A stretch of 41,078 nucleotides of DNA, taken from positions 1 to 41,078 of the forward strand of contig DASYUQ010000012.1 of the NCBI GenBank assembly GCA_036001065.1, written 5' to 3'. The notes below the pieces were generated by a model that was given only the letters and a program-made list of their open reading frames with translations, had not been told where the DNA came from and made no database searches. The position numbers and the translations under genes were made by a program. Positions within the stretch are counted from its first letter, which is position 1, and every line of letters begins with the position of its first letter. Shown in pieces: positions 40,660-41,078 of this stretch. Source of the DNA: Candidatus Methylomirabilota bacterium. Lineage in GTDB: Bacteria > Methylomirabilota > Methylomirabilia > Rokubacteriales > CSP1-6.

Positions 40660-40734
40660 CGAGGGTTCCTGCTTGGCCGTCACGTACAGCGCCCCTTGAA
40701 GCGTCCTGAGTTTCGCGGGGGTTGCCAGGCTCAC
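40660..40734 (-). pseudogene. Remnant of group II intron reverse transcriptase/maturase N-terminus
   Basis: VSLATPAKLRTLQGALYV and TAKQEPS resemble the first residues of many group II intron-encoded proteins (V.TLQ.ALY.KAK.EP, before the FYSLYDKV-type segment). The match stops abruptly after EPS, and the frame runs within about 40 bases into domain V, so an internal deletion removed the RT, maturase and any endonuclease domains. Confidence 0.7.
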
Positions 40735-41078
40735 GCCAATCCCCCTCCCCTCTGCTCCTCCGAGCGCACCCCGAACCAGGGCCCCTTCCCTCCACTGGCG
40801 TTGCCCAGCTTCCTCGGTACTATGGGCCCCTCCGACACCTGCCGCGCCCATCCCCCGACGGAATGGGTGCCGAGTCGCCCCGGCTCAGCGACAGGCCTCC
40901 CGTGTTGCCAGTCCCCGCGTGCGTACGTGCTGCGCCCACTACCCCGGCGAGCAGGGCAATCTTCGTACGTCGGTCGATCCGATCGCCCCCGGCGGCCTTC
41001 GTCCAATGAGAGGAGACTCGGCGCTCGCATCCAAGCTTTCGGGGCCTGCTCAGGCTTCACTCGCGTTGCGGCCCGTAC

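Larger units (their letters stand above)
40477..41078 (-). mobile_element. Group II intron, ORF-deleted, 5' end outside window
   Basis: Evidence on the minus strand: a domain V hairpin (40594-40626), a short remnant of the reverse transcriptase N-terminus (40660-40734), and upstream sequence whose chance translation (EGPIVPRKLGNASGGKGPWF, then GIGVSLATPAKLRTLQGALYV) is the hallmark of the region before the maturase gene in many bacterial group II introns. Nearly all the reverse transcriptase (normally 400 codons or more) is missing. The 3' end is placed at 40477, where sequence ends in AC just before CHRD codons resume. About 117 nt separate domain V from that point, longer than a usual domain VI. 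Confidence 0.75.

Noticed and set aside
40731-41060. 109-codon minus-strand frame
   Set aside because: Its sequence (GPIVPRKLGNASGGKGPWF) is the well-known chance translation of group II intron RNA upstream of the maturase, not a protein gene.

Overview
The window is about 41 kb of very GC-rich, densely coded DNA. It comes from a Gram-negative-type bacterium: an RND efflux pump with a lipoprotein adaptor, an inner-membrane PpiD-like foldase, an HtrA-like protein and a dTDP-rhamnose pathway all imply an outer membrane. Several acyl-CoA dehydrogenases, CaiB-type CoA transferases, an F420/LLM-type oxidoreductase and a TrmI-type tRNA methyltransferase suggest a metabolically versatile soil or groundwater lineage, possibly Candidatus Rokubacteria/Methylomirabilota. 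That assignment is inference; no rRNA or tRNA gene is present to test it.

Layout. (1) 1-4402, + strand: an acyl-CoA catabolic operon (two acyl-CoA dehydrogenases, CaiB/BaiF CoA transferase, enoyl-CoA hydratase) ending in a fusion of an HExxH protein with a DinB-like domain. (2) 4646-5645, +: tandem paralogues of unknown function. (3) 5646-7518, -: LLM oxidoreductase, HAD hydrolase, small lipoprotein. (4) 7564-9657: a membrane protein, an 88-bp mobile element, a C39-like peptidase and a tiny Cys-rich protein, then about 480 bp without a convincing gene. (5) 10140-14288, -: operon of cupin, MaoC hydratase, CitE-like lyase, zinc alcohol dehydrogenase and class III aminotransferase, divergent from L-2-hydroxyglutarate oxidase (14382-15593). 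(6) 15733-19586, +: an orphan DGQHR-domain protein, then a NitT/TauT-type ABC importer. (7) 19583-22144, -: CoA transferase, alpha/beta hydrolase, GreA. (8) 22193-26721, +: RND adaptor and pump. (9) 26983-30977, -: MFS exporter, TrmI, PpiD. (10) 31006-31476, +: VOC protein. (11) 31368-39987, -: a string of ten genes (rfbA, rfbC, rfbB, degenerate HtrA-like protein, HD phosphohydrolase, YhhQ-type transporter, frameshifted membrane gene, glutaryl-CoA dehydrogenase-like gene, MFS), apparently with several internal promoters. (12) 40115-41078, -: a CHRD-domain gene whose 5' part is separated by a group II intron that has lost nearly all of its reverse transcriptase and runs off the window edge.

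The most notable non-gene structures are: (a) two almost identical 88-bp inverted-repeat elements (8266-8353, 26898-26985), each inserted in a CTAG that contains a TAG stop codon and each regenerating that stop, as expected for an IS630-type MITE; (b) two copies of a double-hairpin element just after + strand stop codons (16868 and 26728), whose stems differ in sequence but keep pairing; (c) the RT-deleted group II intron; (d) a recurrent TANNNT box 5-9 nt upstream of start codons, suggesting many leaderless transcripts. Several proteins are also unusual: an HtrA-like protein without its catalytic triad, an RND pump with about 48 extra membrane residues, a HExxH-DinB fusion, and a membrane gene broken by a perfect 7-bp tandem duplication.
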